From Polytrichum commune (Eukaryota; Streptophyta; Polytrichopsida; Polytrichales; Polytrichaceae): a stretch of 64,000 nt of DNA. The notes beneath the pieces are model-generated. The model searched no databases and had not been told where the DNA came from. It saw only the letters and a program-made list of their open reading frames with translations. Of this stretch, positions 46,825 through 59,879 are shown in pieces. Positions within the stretch are counted from its first letter, which is position 1; every line of letters starts with the position of its first letter. The position numbers and the translations under genes were made by a program. The DNA lies in the NCBI GenBank assembly GCA_950295325.1, contig OX485806.1:9670001-9734000 (forward strand). The letters are read 5' to 3'.

Positions 46825-48065
46825 GTTGCTGCTTGTGGCTCAAGTGTTTCCTTATAGAAGGAGGTGCACTCATCAAACCCCTTCACGCACTCCCTGCGGC
46901 GTCTTTTGGAGCACATTGCGCAAACGAAGCATCCAAGGAAGCAGTTCAGCAGGCGTGGGCTCCAATTGAAAGCGCGAGTTGGTGGCTTGAAGTGGCTGAA
47001 AGGATGAGGAGTTGCCTGGTTCGGAGGATTCAATTTCGCCTGTGTTCTTATCCCTAGAGATTTCGATTCCCTCCGAGTGTAGCAGCACAAGGTGGTAGGT
47101 TGGAGGTTGGGAGCAGCAGCATCGGTGTCGCATTTTTGTGCTCTCAACATCAGTAGCAGCCTGAGCGCCGAAGTAAGTAGGCAAAAGTTGTTGCTTTGGC
47201 TTAGATGTTTCGGATAGGAGAAGCCTCTTGTCGAACCGCTTCACGCACTCCCTGCTGCGTCTTTGTTGCACATTGCGCAATCGAGCATCCGGGGAACGAG
47301 ATTGCAATCGAGGGGCTCCAAAGCAGGCTTAGAACATGAGAAGTTGCCTGGTTTGGACAGGTATCTCACCGCCCGGGGATTTAATTAAGCCTTTGTTCAT
47401 GCCCTAGAGATTTGGACTCCCTCCGAACGCAGCAGCACAAGTTGGAGGAAGGTTGGGACTGCTTTCTCGACGCCGTAAGTAACAGCATCATCGGTTTCGC
47501 AATGTGCTCTCATCAGTAGCAGACCGCTGAAGTAGGCATACGTTACGATTACTGTAGCTCAAGTGTCTCCTATGAAGCCTATCACGAATTGGCTTCACGC
47601 ACTCCCCGCTGCGTCGTTGTAGCACATTGCGCAAGTGAGCATCCAAGGAATGACGTTGCAGGCGAAGGCTCCAAAGCACGCTGGTGGCTTGAAGTGGCTC
47701 AAAGGGTGAGGAGTTTCCTGGTCCTGAGGATTCAATTTTACTTTTGTTTTTGTCCCTATAGATTTGGACTCCCTCCAGACGTAGCAGCACAAGTTGGCAG
47801 GTTGAAGGTTTGGAGCAGCATCGGTTTCGCATTGTGCTCTCATCATCAGAAGCAGCCCGAGCGCCGAAGCAAGTAGGCATACATTATTATTTTGGCTCGA
47901 GTGTTTCCTATTGATGAAGCCTCTCATCAAACCGCTTCACGGACTCCATAGGTATTTTTAGAAAATTGCGCAACCAAATATTCAAGGAATGAGAGTTTGC
48001 AGTCGGGGGCTCCAAACCATGCTGGTTACGTGAAATGGCTTAAAACATAAGAACTTGCCTGGTTT
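46825..48065 (+). repeat. Four-copy tandem repeat, about 340-358 bp, in the CHUP1 leader
   Basis: Copies begin near 46,825, 47,183, 47,541 and 47,877 (the last is partial). Each carries GCTCAAGTGTYTCCTAT-like sequence, CGCTTCACGCACTCCCTGC, GCACATTGCGCAA, GGCTTGAAGTGGCT, GTTGCCTGGTT and, in the first three, GATTTGGACTCCCTCC and GTAGCAGCACAAG. The final copy ends within about 20 bp of the CHUP1 ATG. Overlapping minus-strand ORFs up to 144 codons come from the repeat and have no family features. Confidence 0.8.
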
Positions 48066-48081
48066 CTAAAGTCTGTTATAC

Positions 48082-51000
48082 ATGTTAGTGCGAGTAGGAC
48101 TTGCGGTGACATGCTCCGTTGCTGCATACACTCTTAGTCAGCTCAGAAACAGCGGCGACCACAAAAACGGCCGTCAAGGTTAGTTCTCCTTCTAAACTTC
48201 ATTTAACTACTCTTTGCGTCGCAAGCTTCTTTCTGATTTCCGAGGAAGTTCGACTAACTGTTTAATGCTTCGCGGGGAAAACCACGGTGAGGAAGTAGGC
48301 AGATGTTTCACGGCAGTAACGACGCTCTCACACATCATAGCAGTGCGTGTGTGATCGAGAGGGTTAATGTGAGAGTTTTTCTGCTGCTTAGGTCGAAGCG
48401 CCTATCGCGGACGCTTTGAGCACTACGGTCCCTCACCTAACCCGGAAAAAATATCTGATATTTTATATGGATCAGTTATAAGGCTTTTAGCACCACGACA
48501 GTAAGATCACATGAGTCAAGAGTATATGTTCAAAGTCACAAATAGTGCCTTTCTTGGTCACACAACGTTTTCAGTCCTTAGACTAATATAATTAGTATGC
48601 ATTTGAAAATACGGACTTACCCTCTTCTGCAAAAGTAGGTGTTGGAATCAAGGTCACTGAAGGAATTAGACTCTTGTATCTTATGAGAGATTTGCAACTA
48701 TGGCAAGTGGATAGCACTGCTTGCTCATTCCATCAAAGGCCCGTTTCAAAGTAGTGGTATATTTACGAAGTTGCAGTGTTGTTGTTTTCGATTTGAAATC
48801 GTAGAGATGGCTTAGTTGTCATCAAGTACAGCGCAGAATATCGCTCAAGGAACGTCCTTCAATCCAGGTCCAAAGTATGCAATGCATGTGTGGACTGAGT
48901 CCGGGTTTTAAAGTTCGTTTTTTACGAAATCCGACGAAGGATAGTAGTATGAGAAAAATGATGTGTCTAGAACTAACGTTCCTCCTGTTCGCATGTGTTT
49001 TCGTCTTGGATTCAGGAGGAGGCAGCAGTAATAAGAAGAAGAAAAATCGGAAGAGCTATGACTATGGTGGGGACACTCCTGACGGCCTGCCAAAAACACC
49101 GGTATGTGGAAGCATCATCCTTATTGATGATGTCCTTCTGAATTCTTTAGACCCCTTCCAATTCAATCTTCCACGCTTGAAAAAATCCCACCTGAGAGCC
49201 TGACTTGATTTTGCCAAAGTATTTATGCGGTACAAGAGGCTCGGGAGTTAACCGGAGACTCAGTAATCTCGTGAAGTCTGGGTTGTTTTTGACTTGTATT
49301 TCTCGTTCGTGTTTCCAGGAGGAAGAAGTCAAAAGAGTTAATTCCAGCGTAATTCGCAGTCTAAGTTGTAATGATGTCTCAGACGGGGAGCACCCCCTGC
49401 CAGAATCGGGTGGAGATTACCTTCTCCCGGAATTTGAAGCCCTGTGCTCAGAAGAGCTGCAATTTCCTTCCGAGCCATTTGAACGCGACTTGTTCGCCGG
49501 ATGCTCACCTCCAAACAAAGGAGATGCACAAGTTGAAGAAGGGAAAGAGAAGAAGCCTTTTGAAGCTCCATCTGATCGAACGCAGGATGATAATGATAGT
49601 TTCGGTGCTGCCCAATTTCCCAATGACGACGCAGGAGGCAAATTGCCAGGTCGAAAGGCTGGCAGTCCAGCGCAAGGACCCAATTCTCTCGAGTCAAATG
49701 CGGACGCTCTCGCTGATGAGATGGCCCCCAGAGTGCCTTCAGAAGCAGTTGATGCTGTGGAGCTTCAGTCGTTGAGGAAAACTATTGATGACTTAAAGGA
49801 ACGGGAGCTAAGACTGGAAGGCGAATTGTTGGAGTATTACGGACTCCAAGAGAGGGAGAACGAGTTCCTGGAAATGGAGCAGAAAATACGCGAGCAATCA
49901 GCCACAATTGCAGAGTTGAAATCTCAAATTGGAGTGAAAGAGTTACAATGTAAAAAACTGGCCTCCGAAGCAGCTGCAAACAACCGTCTCAAGGAAGACT
50001 TGACCAAAGCACGCACTAGAGTGCAGGATCTTCAAAAGCAAGTGCAGTTGAATTCTGGACAGTCTACAGCTGAGCTCTTGATGTTGAAGAATAAAGTCAG
50101 CATTTTAGAGGCGAGGGAGCAAGAAGGAAACAGAAACAGAAGAGACCTTGATCTTGAGAAGAAGTTGCAGTTATTACGAGAACTAGAGGTTGAGGTGGTT
50201 GAGTTGCGACGCACTTGCAAGGATATTCAGCATCAGAAGAGGGAATTAATCGTCAAACTTTCGGCAGCAGAGGATCAAGTTGCCTATTATTCTAATCTCA
50301 ACGAGGTACGCCCATTTGCTGCAGGCAATGCATGAAAAGAAAATTGAAATTCAGAAGATATTACAAAATTTATGTCCTAAGAGCGTTCCCTGTGATCTTT
50401 TGGTCATGGCCAGCCCCTTCTCCTGCACAGTCGAGGGATTGCCACTGTTGAGTTGAATGAGACACTTTGCAAATAGGTACATACTATTCGCATTTAGAAC
50501 TTTGGTCAATCTTTTATGATTGCAGATAGCCAGAGTGAGCTTGATTGAGCAGATCTTTAAAGTATGTGATGTGTTACTCCCAGCATTGTGCGAAATCCAA
50601 TATGGAAGCATGCATTGGGGCAAGTACCATCTATGGCTGTCTGGAGGGTTTTTTCCAAACATTGATATTCTCACCCTTTTGTTGCAGACCGTACTAGTTG
50701 CACAAGCAGAGGCAACTTCAACTGCCTTACGAAATGCGAACGAGGACCTCTGTCGGCAGGTAGAGGGCTTACAAAACGATCGATTTAGTGAAGTGGAGGA
50801 GTTAGTGTATCTAAGGTGGGTGAATGCTTGCCTTAGGTACGAGCTTCGTAATTATCAGGCCCCAGCAGGAAAACCCACAGCGATCGATCTCAACAAGAAC
50901 TTGAGTCCCAAATCACAAGCCATGGCGAAGCAGATGATGCTGGAGCATGCAGGCCCAGACCTTGGATCACGTGGTAAGGATCAATTAGAAAGTGGCTATG

Positions 51001-54000
51001 AGAGCACGTCATCGGAGACATCCACCCCAACTGGATCTAGTTTCTCTGAAAGCGCTGGCGATCATAGCGACCTATCGTTGGACTCTGGTCGGTTGTCTAA
51101 AAAGCCCAGTTTAATACGTAGACTGAAGAAGTGGACTGGGAAGAGAGAGGACAAGAAATCAGATAGCATGGAGCTCTCTAGTGAGAGTATGGAGAGATAC
51201 AAGAGGAGTCCATACCAACACCAAAGTAGCAGTGAGTCAAAGGGTCCCTTAGAGTCTTTGATTTTAAGAAACATGAGCGACGCTGTGGAAATCACAACCT
51301 ATGGAGCGCAAAATGTTGGAGATGGATCTCCAGGAATATCAGAGGCTTCTTCACATGATGGGTCGTCGTCTGCGGAAATCAACTCAGTCAATTCAAAACC
51401 GAAATCGAGCCTTCCTCGCATCAACACTAAGCAAGCAGAGAGTGAGCTCAATGGTGTGGCAGCTTCATTCCAGCTTATGTCGAAATCTGTTATCGGTACA
51501 GAGTTGGCTGAAAAGTATCCAGCTTTTAAGGAGAGGCACAAAGCAGCTATCCAGCGAGAGAACACCATAAAGGAGAAAGCGGCAGTTGAGAGGGAGAAAG
51601 CAATCAAAGAGAAAGCGCAGGAGAAGCCTGAAAGTACACCAAAAAGACATTACACGGGAGGTGAATCAGTGGTAACAAATTCTGCCTTCTTCAGAAATGA
51701 AAGTGCGCTGTCCAATGACATGAAAACGTCTAACAAGCGCGTCGAAATTGCAAAAATGTCTGCCTCTGAAGTTGAGAAAAGAGCTTTGAGGAAAGCCAAG
51801 CCTCCTCCCAAGCGATCAGCTGCGGCTCCTCCCTTGGGATCGACCCAAGTGCCTCAAATTGCAACAGGAATACCTCCTCCGCCGCCACCACCGCTACCAC
51901 CTCATAAACTTGCTGCTGGAGGTGCACCTCCTCCTCCACCACCACCTCCACCTCCTGGGGGACTCAACAAATTACAGGGGGCTACTTCAACCAAGATGCA
52001 GAGAGCTCCTGGGGTTGTTGAATTGTACCAATCCCTCATGAAACGTGATGCCAAGGAGGTTTCAGGTGGATCTGGAGGAGCAGGCGGTAACCCGGAGGCT
52101 CGCAACAACATGATTGGTGAAATTGAGAATCGCTCAACTCATCTGTTGGCTGTAAGCATTGCTTATCACATATATCACCTTTATAGTCGTTATGGTTTTG
52201 CTTGACAATGCCATGGATGGGAAATATCATGGACACTTGTGGGCTAATATATTAACTTCTCATTTATGATTGTTATTTATATGCTCTGGTGAGTGCTTGT
52301 ACGTTGGGAGACCGTGTATCTGCGTGCCACTCGACCTGGTCACGAGTTTTTGCAACATTTTTTTTGTGCTTTGTTAGAGCATTCGAACACCAATACTGAG
52401 ATTCGGTGCTTGTTGTGCAGATTAAAGCAGATGTTGAGACTCAAGGAGAGTTTGTGGAGTCTCTGGCAGCTGAAGTTCGTGCCGCCGCCTACACTGATAT
52501 CGAGGATGTTGTGGACTTCGTGAATTGGCTCGACGAAGAGCTATCTTTCCTGGTACTGTTCATCTTCACATTATTCAAGAACCTTCTCATGGAAAGACTA
52601 TTTTGGGCAACCTTGTCACAGCGGGATTCTCTTGATATAATAGCCTGCTGCTCATTTTACATATGTCAAATGTCTTGAGAGCCAAATGAACTGAGCCTTC
52701 TGAAGAACAGCTTAAAACTTGACTCCTCATTACAAGGTGTTGCATTCAGGAAGCACTCATTACAAATAACAACCAGGAAATGTTGAAATTCATATGATGT
52801 ATGGACAGTGTTAATCTGTGATTCGACACTCCTGCGACATGGAAAACACCTAAATGTAACTGGACTGTCCCATTATCGTTTCCATGGTCGTACTACAGAA
52901 ATTACAACACCAGGTGTAGGTCTATGATGATACGAAACAAGCTGTGATACCACCTTAATTCATTTATATTGCCAGATCTAATTGAGCTGTGGTCTTTTGT
53001 AACAGGTGGATGAGATAGCTGTCTTGAAGCATTTTGACTGGCCAGAAGGCAAGGCAGATGCACTTCGGGAAGCTTCATTCGAGTATCGAGACCTCAAGAA
53101 ACTGCTACACGAAGTAACTGTATACGAAGACAAACCAGAGCTGCCATGTGATGCGGCCTTGAAAAAGATATTGAAGTGCCTGGAGAAGTAAGTGGTTTTA
53201 AACCATTCTTTGGTGTCCCGTCATTGCTAAGGTTTGTCTGAGACATGCAAACTACAGCCTGTAAGTTTGGCTACTAGTCTTTAGGAGTTTCCAGTGCAAA
53301 TGTATTTGAGGATTTGTGACATGTCTAATGAGTGAGTTTTTTGCTTGATCTATCAGGATGGAGCAAAGTGTTTATGCATTATTACGGACGAGGGACATGG
53401 CTATCGCTCGCTACAAAGACTTCAATATTCCGACTCAATGGCTTCTTGATACTGGTTTGGTCGGCAAAGTAAGCCACTAAACTCCTCCTTTTTCATTATG
53501 CCCTCTCGCCTGTGAGACATGCAGCAGAAAGTTAATGCTATACGTGATTATATTGATAATCTTGTAGATTGACCTCCGGCTGAATCTTTGCCTAGTGTCG
53601 GGATCTGTAATATTCTTGCATCAGGGTAATTATCTGCCAGATGGCAATATTGTTCAGTAGTCTGGTGCAGCCTTACATATTTATCAGTAAGGCAGCTACT
53701 ATTCTCCCAACTTCATAGTCTCGATCACATCATTCTTTGACTGAAGATTGCTGAACTTCGTGCTGTGTGTGTGCCACTTTTGCAGATAAAGGAGGCCGCC
53801 GTAAGGCTTGCCCGTCTGTACATGAAGAGAGTGTCGTCCGAGCTTGATCAAATTGCCCCAGGCTCCGAGAAGGAGCCCTTGCGCGAATTCCTCCTGCTGC
53901 AAGGGGTTCGCTTCGCCTTCCGTGTTCACCAGGTATGCACCCTGTCCTCATTCACCCTGTCTTCAACAACTTATTTATTGCATCACTGTAATTATGTAAG

Positions 54001-54520
54001 GTAACCTGGCCTAATTCGGTTACTTGTCTAAAGCTGAACTTTTATCTGAATGGTGTGCCGTTAGATGTGGATATAAGGATGGACACCAAAAAGACACGTG
54101 TATTAAAGAGATTTGACGACGTGCTCAAAATTTGTGAACTATCTAGGCTCAGTAGTCAATGGAAATGGGTAATTGAAGAAGAACAATAATATTCACTTCG
54201 ATAATGAATAAGTTAATCATATGAGCTCCGACAATTATCAGGAAAATGGCTACGGCCTCGATTTGGATGTGCTAATTATCTTGCACTAAGTTATTCATGT
54301 GTTTTAATATCCTTGGAGAAGCGTACTAATCAGAGAATGTAACCCTTTAAGACCCGTCTTTCTTTATGGATTGTGATTGATGCCTTCAAACACCCACAGC
54401 TTCAAGGCACTAATGGTGGTTACGTTCTTTTTGCAGTTTGCCGGAGGATTTGATGCTGAAAGCATGGCAGCATTTGAAGCGTTGAGAAACAAGGCTCATG
54501 TTCAAGCAAGCTCTTCCTGA
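48082..54520 (+). CDS. CHUP1: CHUP1, chloroplast unusual positioning 1 (ten exons, 1108 aa)
   Basis: Exons are 48082-48178, 49016-49101, 49319-50305, 50526-50561, 50688-52151, 52421-52552, 53006-53187, 53357-53468, 53786-53932 and 54437-54520. All phases agree. CHUP1 sits on the chloroplast outer envelope and links plastids to short actin filaments for light-directed movement. Exon 1, a hydrophobic N-terminal anchor (MLVRVGLAVTCSVAAYTLSQ), matches the family's envelope-targeting segment. EEEVKRVNSSVI opens exon 3, then a long coiled coil (about 210-400) with LEGELLEYYGL. EVEELVYLRWVNACLRYELRNYQ is the family hallmark. The proline-rich profilin-binding stretch is about 797-828. The conserved C-terminal domain holds FDWPEGKADALRE, LLRTRDMAIARYK, REFLLLQGVRFAFRVHQFAGGFDAES. 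Arabidopsis CHUP1 is about 1004 aa. An ATG at 48877 within intron 1 would drop the anchor. Confidence 0.96.
54053..54327 (+). repeat. Dispersed repeat family C, copy in CHUP1 intron 9
   Basis: It contains GTTAGATGTGGATATAAGGA, GGACACCAAAAAGA, TATTCACTTCGATAATGAAT and GATTTGGATGTGCTAATTAT in the family order and ends in CTTGGAGAAGCG. It is confined to intron 53933-54436. Confidence 0.6.
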
Positions 54521-55329
54521 TAATGGAATTTGGGGTTTTCTTCAACGATGGCCTATTCGCCCTCAACACCTAACCCACTCGAGCAGCTCTAATTTTTGGA
54601 GGGGGTTTTTTTCGTGAAGATTTGAAGCCTGTGGGATCAGGTACCTATGGTAACGATTTGCGGTTAGTGCTTCTAACTGTGCAGCAGATTAGCGTAGGGG
54701 TTATAATTTATAATTTTTGGAGGTATCTTGCAAAAACTACCTCTCCTGTACAACAAGTCAATACAAACGCTGAAAATCTTGTACCTATTTGTTGATATGT
54801 TGCAATTTGACTGGGATTTCTTCCTCCTGTCATTTCAAACAGTGAGTGGTGGCAATGGATTGCAAATAGCAAGACGTGAGTTTTAATCAGAGGTTCACAG
54901 CACAACCGGCCCACTTACTGCAATCTTGATTCACAGATAAACCTACTTTAGAGGGTTCTCCATTCACCTGGAAAATTAACTCGTCCCCTCGAATTTTGCC
55001 ATGGGTGGTTCATACATTGATTTGAACACACTTGAATCTCGCGTGGAAACTACATTCCGGCACTAGGAAAGATGAATTAGTGGGGAGGCCTTTGGCGTGT
55101 TTGGGTAATCATAGTGGTCCGAGATGTCTGTTGATTGATTCATTGGATTAGCTTTTTAATTTGGATTCCGAAGCCATGCGTCGCAAACTATCAATCTTAT
55201 CTCAAATTACTACATAGTTTTAAAGCTGGAAATTTTCAAAATCCATTATCGTCATAGATGTGCATTTATGCTCCCATCTAGGTCATTCCCAACCTTTTGC
55301 ATGGGATAAGGTACTTTTTGAGTGACTTA
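54521..55329 (+). other. CHUP1 3' flank and intergenic DNA
   Basis: The 3'UTR probably extends to about 54.7 kb (AT-rich TTATAATTTATAATTTTTGG). No other gene. Confidence 0.4.
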
Positions 55330-55728
55330 TGGTCGGTTTAGACTACTATGAAGAAGTCCACCTGTTTAAAAAAATTAGATGAATGGAGCAATATGATTGG
55401 CTATGAAATGGGTACTTCACCGGTCAAGGTTTACAGTGCGGCCAAGATTTCTTTGGTGGAGAACTTAAAGCATGGATAAAAAAATGGCACGGTTGCCATC
55501 ATGCCAACATTTTTTTAGTTAGGGGAGTTCTCCGGAGGTCAAAGTTTCTTGGGCAACCTCAAAACCCTCGGACAAGAAACTTGACCTTTGGAGAACTTCA
55601 ACGTGAGGCATTTTTTTAATGGTTTTTTAATGTTGTCCGCCATACCAAGTGTTGTCTCAAATAGCCTTGTCTTAGGTTGAAACTCTTGACCGATCAATGC
55701 ACTTCTTCGTCGTAGTTTAAACTGGCCC
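55330..55728. mobile_element. PIF/Harbinger-type (Tourist-like) MITE, family B, 399 bp
   Basis: The left end TGGTCGGTTTAGACTACTAT and the reverse complement of the right end GGGCCAGTTTAAACTACGAC continue as inverted repeats through GAAGAAGT. TTA flanks both sides (55327-55329 and 55729-55731). The relative at 16917-17276 is more degraded. Confidence 0.72.
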
Positions 55729-55731
55729 TTA

Positions 55732-57441
55732 CTACGACCTTGCCTATATCCTCACGATTGTGAGAATGTGTGACATGTCATACTTGCTAATTATTGCCGT
55801 GGAGGTAACCTATATGATCATTGGGGTTAAATGATGGCCCCACATACAAATTGGGATTTAGTTCTTAATTGTATTGTCAGGTTTTAGAGACCAACTCACA
55901 GTGTGCCACGTGGTGGACTTGTCATGTGAGCATATAAAGTATGCGTGGCCATTGTGGACTCTTCCAACTACATAGACTAATCCAAGAGTTGGAACAATGA
56001 TGCAAAGAAAACATTATGCAAGCATTTATGAATGATGAGAAATTTGCAATTGGTATTTACATTCTCATGGGTTCTCTAGAGTGAAAGTGCAAATTAAATG
56101 ATTTGTGTAGGGGGGACATTTTGAGATTCACATGTGCTTAGAAGACATTTTTATGTGCATGTTTAGGTGTCATGTGGTGATTAAAAAAAAACAACACTTC
56201 CACATTCAAACAAATAAGTGTAGTGTTTCCAACTTATGGCTATTTTCATCCTTACCTCACTAGCCCTCATATCTTGCTAAGGCACAAGTATTTTGATGCT
56301 CGCCCGCCCCTCCCAACTATTAAAACATGCATGCATGTATTAATTTCCCCTACATCATGTGCAGAGCTCGAATCTCAAGAGATGTTTTGATATTTTGATG
56401 ACTTTTGAATCATATTTTGCTTGTAAATATTCACCACTCTACAAGTAGTGTCTACAATATCAACCATTCACATCAAACTTCTCATCATAGTAATATAATT
56501 TGTGACATTAATAAATTCGAATTATTTACCTTTAAATCCATCATAGGAGTACCGGTTTATTTTTGGTTATTCTTAATCGTATTATAACGATCCCACGGTG
56601 ATGGTGTCTCACGACTTCCGCTTAGGACTCATGGTGTTTACGTAAGTTACCAATCCATTGGAAGGTGAAAATGTAGTGAATTACTCTATGTAGATGCAAA
56701 TGTTTTTAGATTGATTGATTCCAAAAATAACAATAGAGACCTTGAATTAGTCTAGAAGGATTCAATTGGAATGAATCACCCTCAACATGTAGGGGACTTG
56801 TTTCCACAATGTGCTTTCATCTACCAACGGATGAATTTACAAAGATGCTACAAACCCCAAGCCCACAACTTCCTTATTACCGTATACTAGATGTCAAGAC
56901 CCTCCCCCCCAGCATGTCTTACCAATTATTTTACCAATTATTTTACTGCCCAATACCTTGTAGTCATTTATGGTTGAGGCACGTTGTAGAAATAGAGCAG
57001 AGAGTAGGCAAGGGTTTAGAGGTTAGGGATATACTTATCTAAGCATTCATAGGACTTGATTATCGTGTTGCATATAAGCCCTTGATCCATACATACGGAC
57101 TTCTTAATTGGACACATGTTTTTTAGTGGTATATGACAAGGTTTGTAGTAAGAAAACAAACAACAATAACACATGTCTAACTTTGAACAAGGACTAGCGA
57201 CGAACAACACGTATTCTTATTAAAGTTGTCATGAAAAAGAAGGGTACGTAGATCTTTGCGAGGTTTGTTTATTTGAAATCCAATCACAAATAATTACACA
57301 TACCACCAATGCATTCTTCGATCTATTTTTCAATGCTTATGATTGTCCAAGGAGCGTGCACGCGACCCGATAAATGCCTACCCCAATTCCCATAGCCTTG
57401 TCCTAACTTCCATACTCCTCACAGTGACCCCTTGCTCCCAT

Positions 57442-57472
<31 letters not shown>

Positions 57473-58150
57473 CTAGCTAAATATCTACAGGACTTTGCAT
57501 GATTAATTGCAATTGTTAACTAGACTCTAAATGCTTCAGACGATTCCTTGTACGATTGAACGGCTGAAGTTGTTTGTGGAGTTTGAAGTGTCCACAATAG
57601 GGCCGCATACGTTAGTGCCATAGCCAACGGGAGGGAGCCATTTAATTCCAAGTATTTTAGGAATAAGGAATGTGTTCTTGTAAAAGGGTCGGTTTGTGTT
57701 GTGTGTTCCTCCGCACCCATGAGTATATGGGAGACTCGCTCCTACACTAAAAAAGGGGGGGGGGTTCCGATATTCCGATTGTGAGGTTGTTGGTAAGTTT
57801 GGTTGGAAGAATGTGTAAATGGTGTAGCTTGTCGTTTACGGTTCCGAAACCCTTGTGTTGACTTGGAGTTGCTACATAGTGTACAAAGACATCCTTCCTA
57901 ACGGTGCCATTCCATCGAGAAGCGCGCACGGGTTTAGGGTCAAAGGTGCAACTATGACTTCCCGTCCTCCAAATATGCTCCCTCGTTAGACAAACAAGAT
58001 GGCATCACCGTTCCCATCTCCGCTTCTTCACGAGAATGCACTTGAACTTAAGCTCGATCAATCATGGCTCACATCGCGGTTCGGTTTTGTTGGCTTGGTC
58101 ATCGCAATGTTGCATAGATTTCCCACCCCTCCTTCCATTTACGAATCTTG
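55732..58150. other. Gene-free intergenic DNA
   Basis: No exon is supported. A stretch at about 56,660-56,830 is related to 10,030-10,230 (GATTAGTCTAG...ATGGGACATG / TAGGGGACTTG). A (GTT)n microsatellite lies at 57,442-57,470. Confidence 0.45.
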
Positions 58151-59720
58151 GTGTTGCAAAGTGAGAAGCCAAAGGTTTGATCATGTACCATTCATTCCAT
58201 TCATGTTTCTCAATGTGAAACACACCACACCCTAAGTTACGTCCATGTTGCCCCCCACACCGCATCTTTTGAGAAGGGTTGATTCTTGTGTGATGATGCA
58301 TAAGATGTTGAGGTCAAATCGTGTGTTGCGATTAGAGAGTGTTGGATTTGTTGACGTGGTGTGTTCGTGCACTACTTGACTAGTCTACTCATGAACGACA
58401 ATTTGGGATGACCCCTTCCATCTTTGTAATATGGACTTTAGAAAGCAACAAGCTAAAATACCAACCATGAAACTTTCCGTTTCCCGCTTCTCAATGGAAA
58501 ATACACATTCTAAGTTCAACCCATCGATGTCCCACATCACCTCATTTAACGTGATCGTTCATAAAATGTTGAGGTCACTTGTTGTGTTCCAATCAAAATG
58601 TGATGACGTGGCGTGTACACGTGGCGTTTGGGTCAACCGGCCCATGAGTTGGTCAATGAAGCGGTGAGCTAATCATGTCCATGAAGAAACAATTTTGGAT
58701 AGCGTTTCCACCTTTTCCACCTTGTAAGATAGGTTTTAATTAGAAGTGAACCCTCTCCACTTCTCAATTGAAAACACACCTTCATAAAGGTAAGCCCGTC
58801 ATCTCCCACCTTGTCCACCTTGTAGTATAGGTTGTCCATAAGCATTATGTCTACACTTCTAAATGGAAACACACCTTAATCAAGTTACATTCATCATGGC
58901 CCACCTTTCCCACCTTACAATATAAGGGCCACTTCACACACGAGCCAAGAGCTGTGACAATGAAATTGTGAGAGTCCAAAAGAAAGTGTCCAAAGGCCGT
59001 CCCAAGATGCCTCCAAAATCATGTAGTGTGGTCACGGACCCTCAAGTGTAGTGTGAAGTCGTATGTGACTGGGCCCTCAACCAAATGCTATTTCAATGAA
59101 TTTCTATTCATGTGGGTCTTCACAAATGATAAAACAAAATAAATCAATGGTTGTGAGCATTCGGAGTGCCATGGTCTTCCGGTTTTGTGTTAGACCTACC
59201 TCCAAGAGATGGTTTTTGAATATAATCCAAGTGACCATGAAACATGATCCATTCGATGCCATGTAGGGAATCCATGTAGACTTTACATCCATCTTGCATT
59301 CACATACTCCATTGGTCCCTCAAGTGTAGTAGTGTGAAGTTGCGAACTTGGACCGGCTCCGCCTTTTCCACCAATGAGAGTGCTTGAAGTGTAATGGTCA
59401 CGGGCTCTCAGTCTCGTGTGTGAAATGGCCTTAAGTTTGCCAGAAACATTCTTGTTTCTCAAATGGAGACATCCCTTAATCAAGTTAGATCCATCATTCC
59501 CAACCAAGTTTCCACCTTCGAATACAAGTTTCCATAAGTGGTCCATTTGTGCATTTGAATGGAAACACGCCGTAGCTTAATCAAGGTAATCCAACATGCC
59601 CTTTCTTTCTTGGAAACTTTCCTTCTCCGCTTCTCAACGGAAAAAAAAAAAAAAAAAACCCACACGCCTTAATCAAGTTAAAATCCATTGTGCCCCATTC
59701 ACATTGCATCTTTTTAGAAT
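58150..59720. repeat. Diverged repeat field of about 70-110-bp units, with a MITE inside
   Basis: About seven or eight units share CTTCTCAATGGAAACACACC, TTAATCAAGTTA and CATCATGTCCCACC in that order (near 58,490, 58,760, 58,855, 59,455, 59,560 and 59,630). The family-A MITE 58926-59430 separates them. A poly(A) run is at about 59,640-59,659. Confidence 0.6.
58926..59430. mobile_element. PIF/Harbinger-type MITE, family A, 505 bp
   Basis: The left end reads GGGCCACTTCACACACGAGC, and the right end, reverse complemented, reads GGCCATTTCACACACGAGAC. The flanks are TAA (58923-58925) and TTA (59431-59433), one mismatch from a TWA duplication. It carries the internal TTTTGTGTTAGACCTACCTC palindrome half shared with the other copies. 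Confidence 0.72.
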
Positions 59721-59824
59721 GTATCTTGTGTGGCATTGCATAACTTAACCTTCATGTTGAGGTCACCACTCAAAGGTAGTTTACAATACAACGGTGGTCA
59801 TGGTTAACTGCCTGATCAACCACA

Positions 59825-59855
<31 letters not shown>

Positions 59856-59874
59856 CTTCTTCTTCTTCTTCTTC
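59825..59874. repeat. (TTC)n microsatellite, about 50 bp
   Basis: About 16 uninterrupted CTT/TTC triplets. Confidence 0.95.
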
Positions 59875-59879
59875 ATGTC

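Noticed and set aside
46812-47950. Several overlapping minus-strand ORFs of 95-144 codons
   Set aside because: They follow the tandem repeat units in the CHUP1 leader, change frame between units and show no family features.
48877-49203. ORF with an ATG that reads into CHUP1 exon 2
   Set aside because: The true N-terminal anchor exon (48082-48178) splices in phase to 49016. The 48877 start lies in intron 1 and lacks the envelope anchor.
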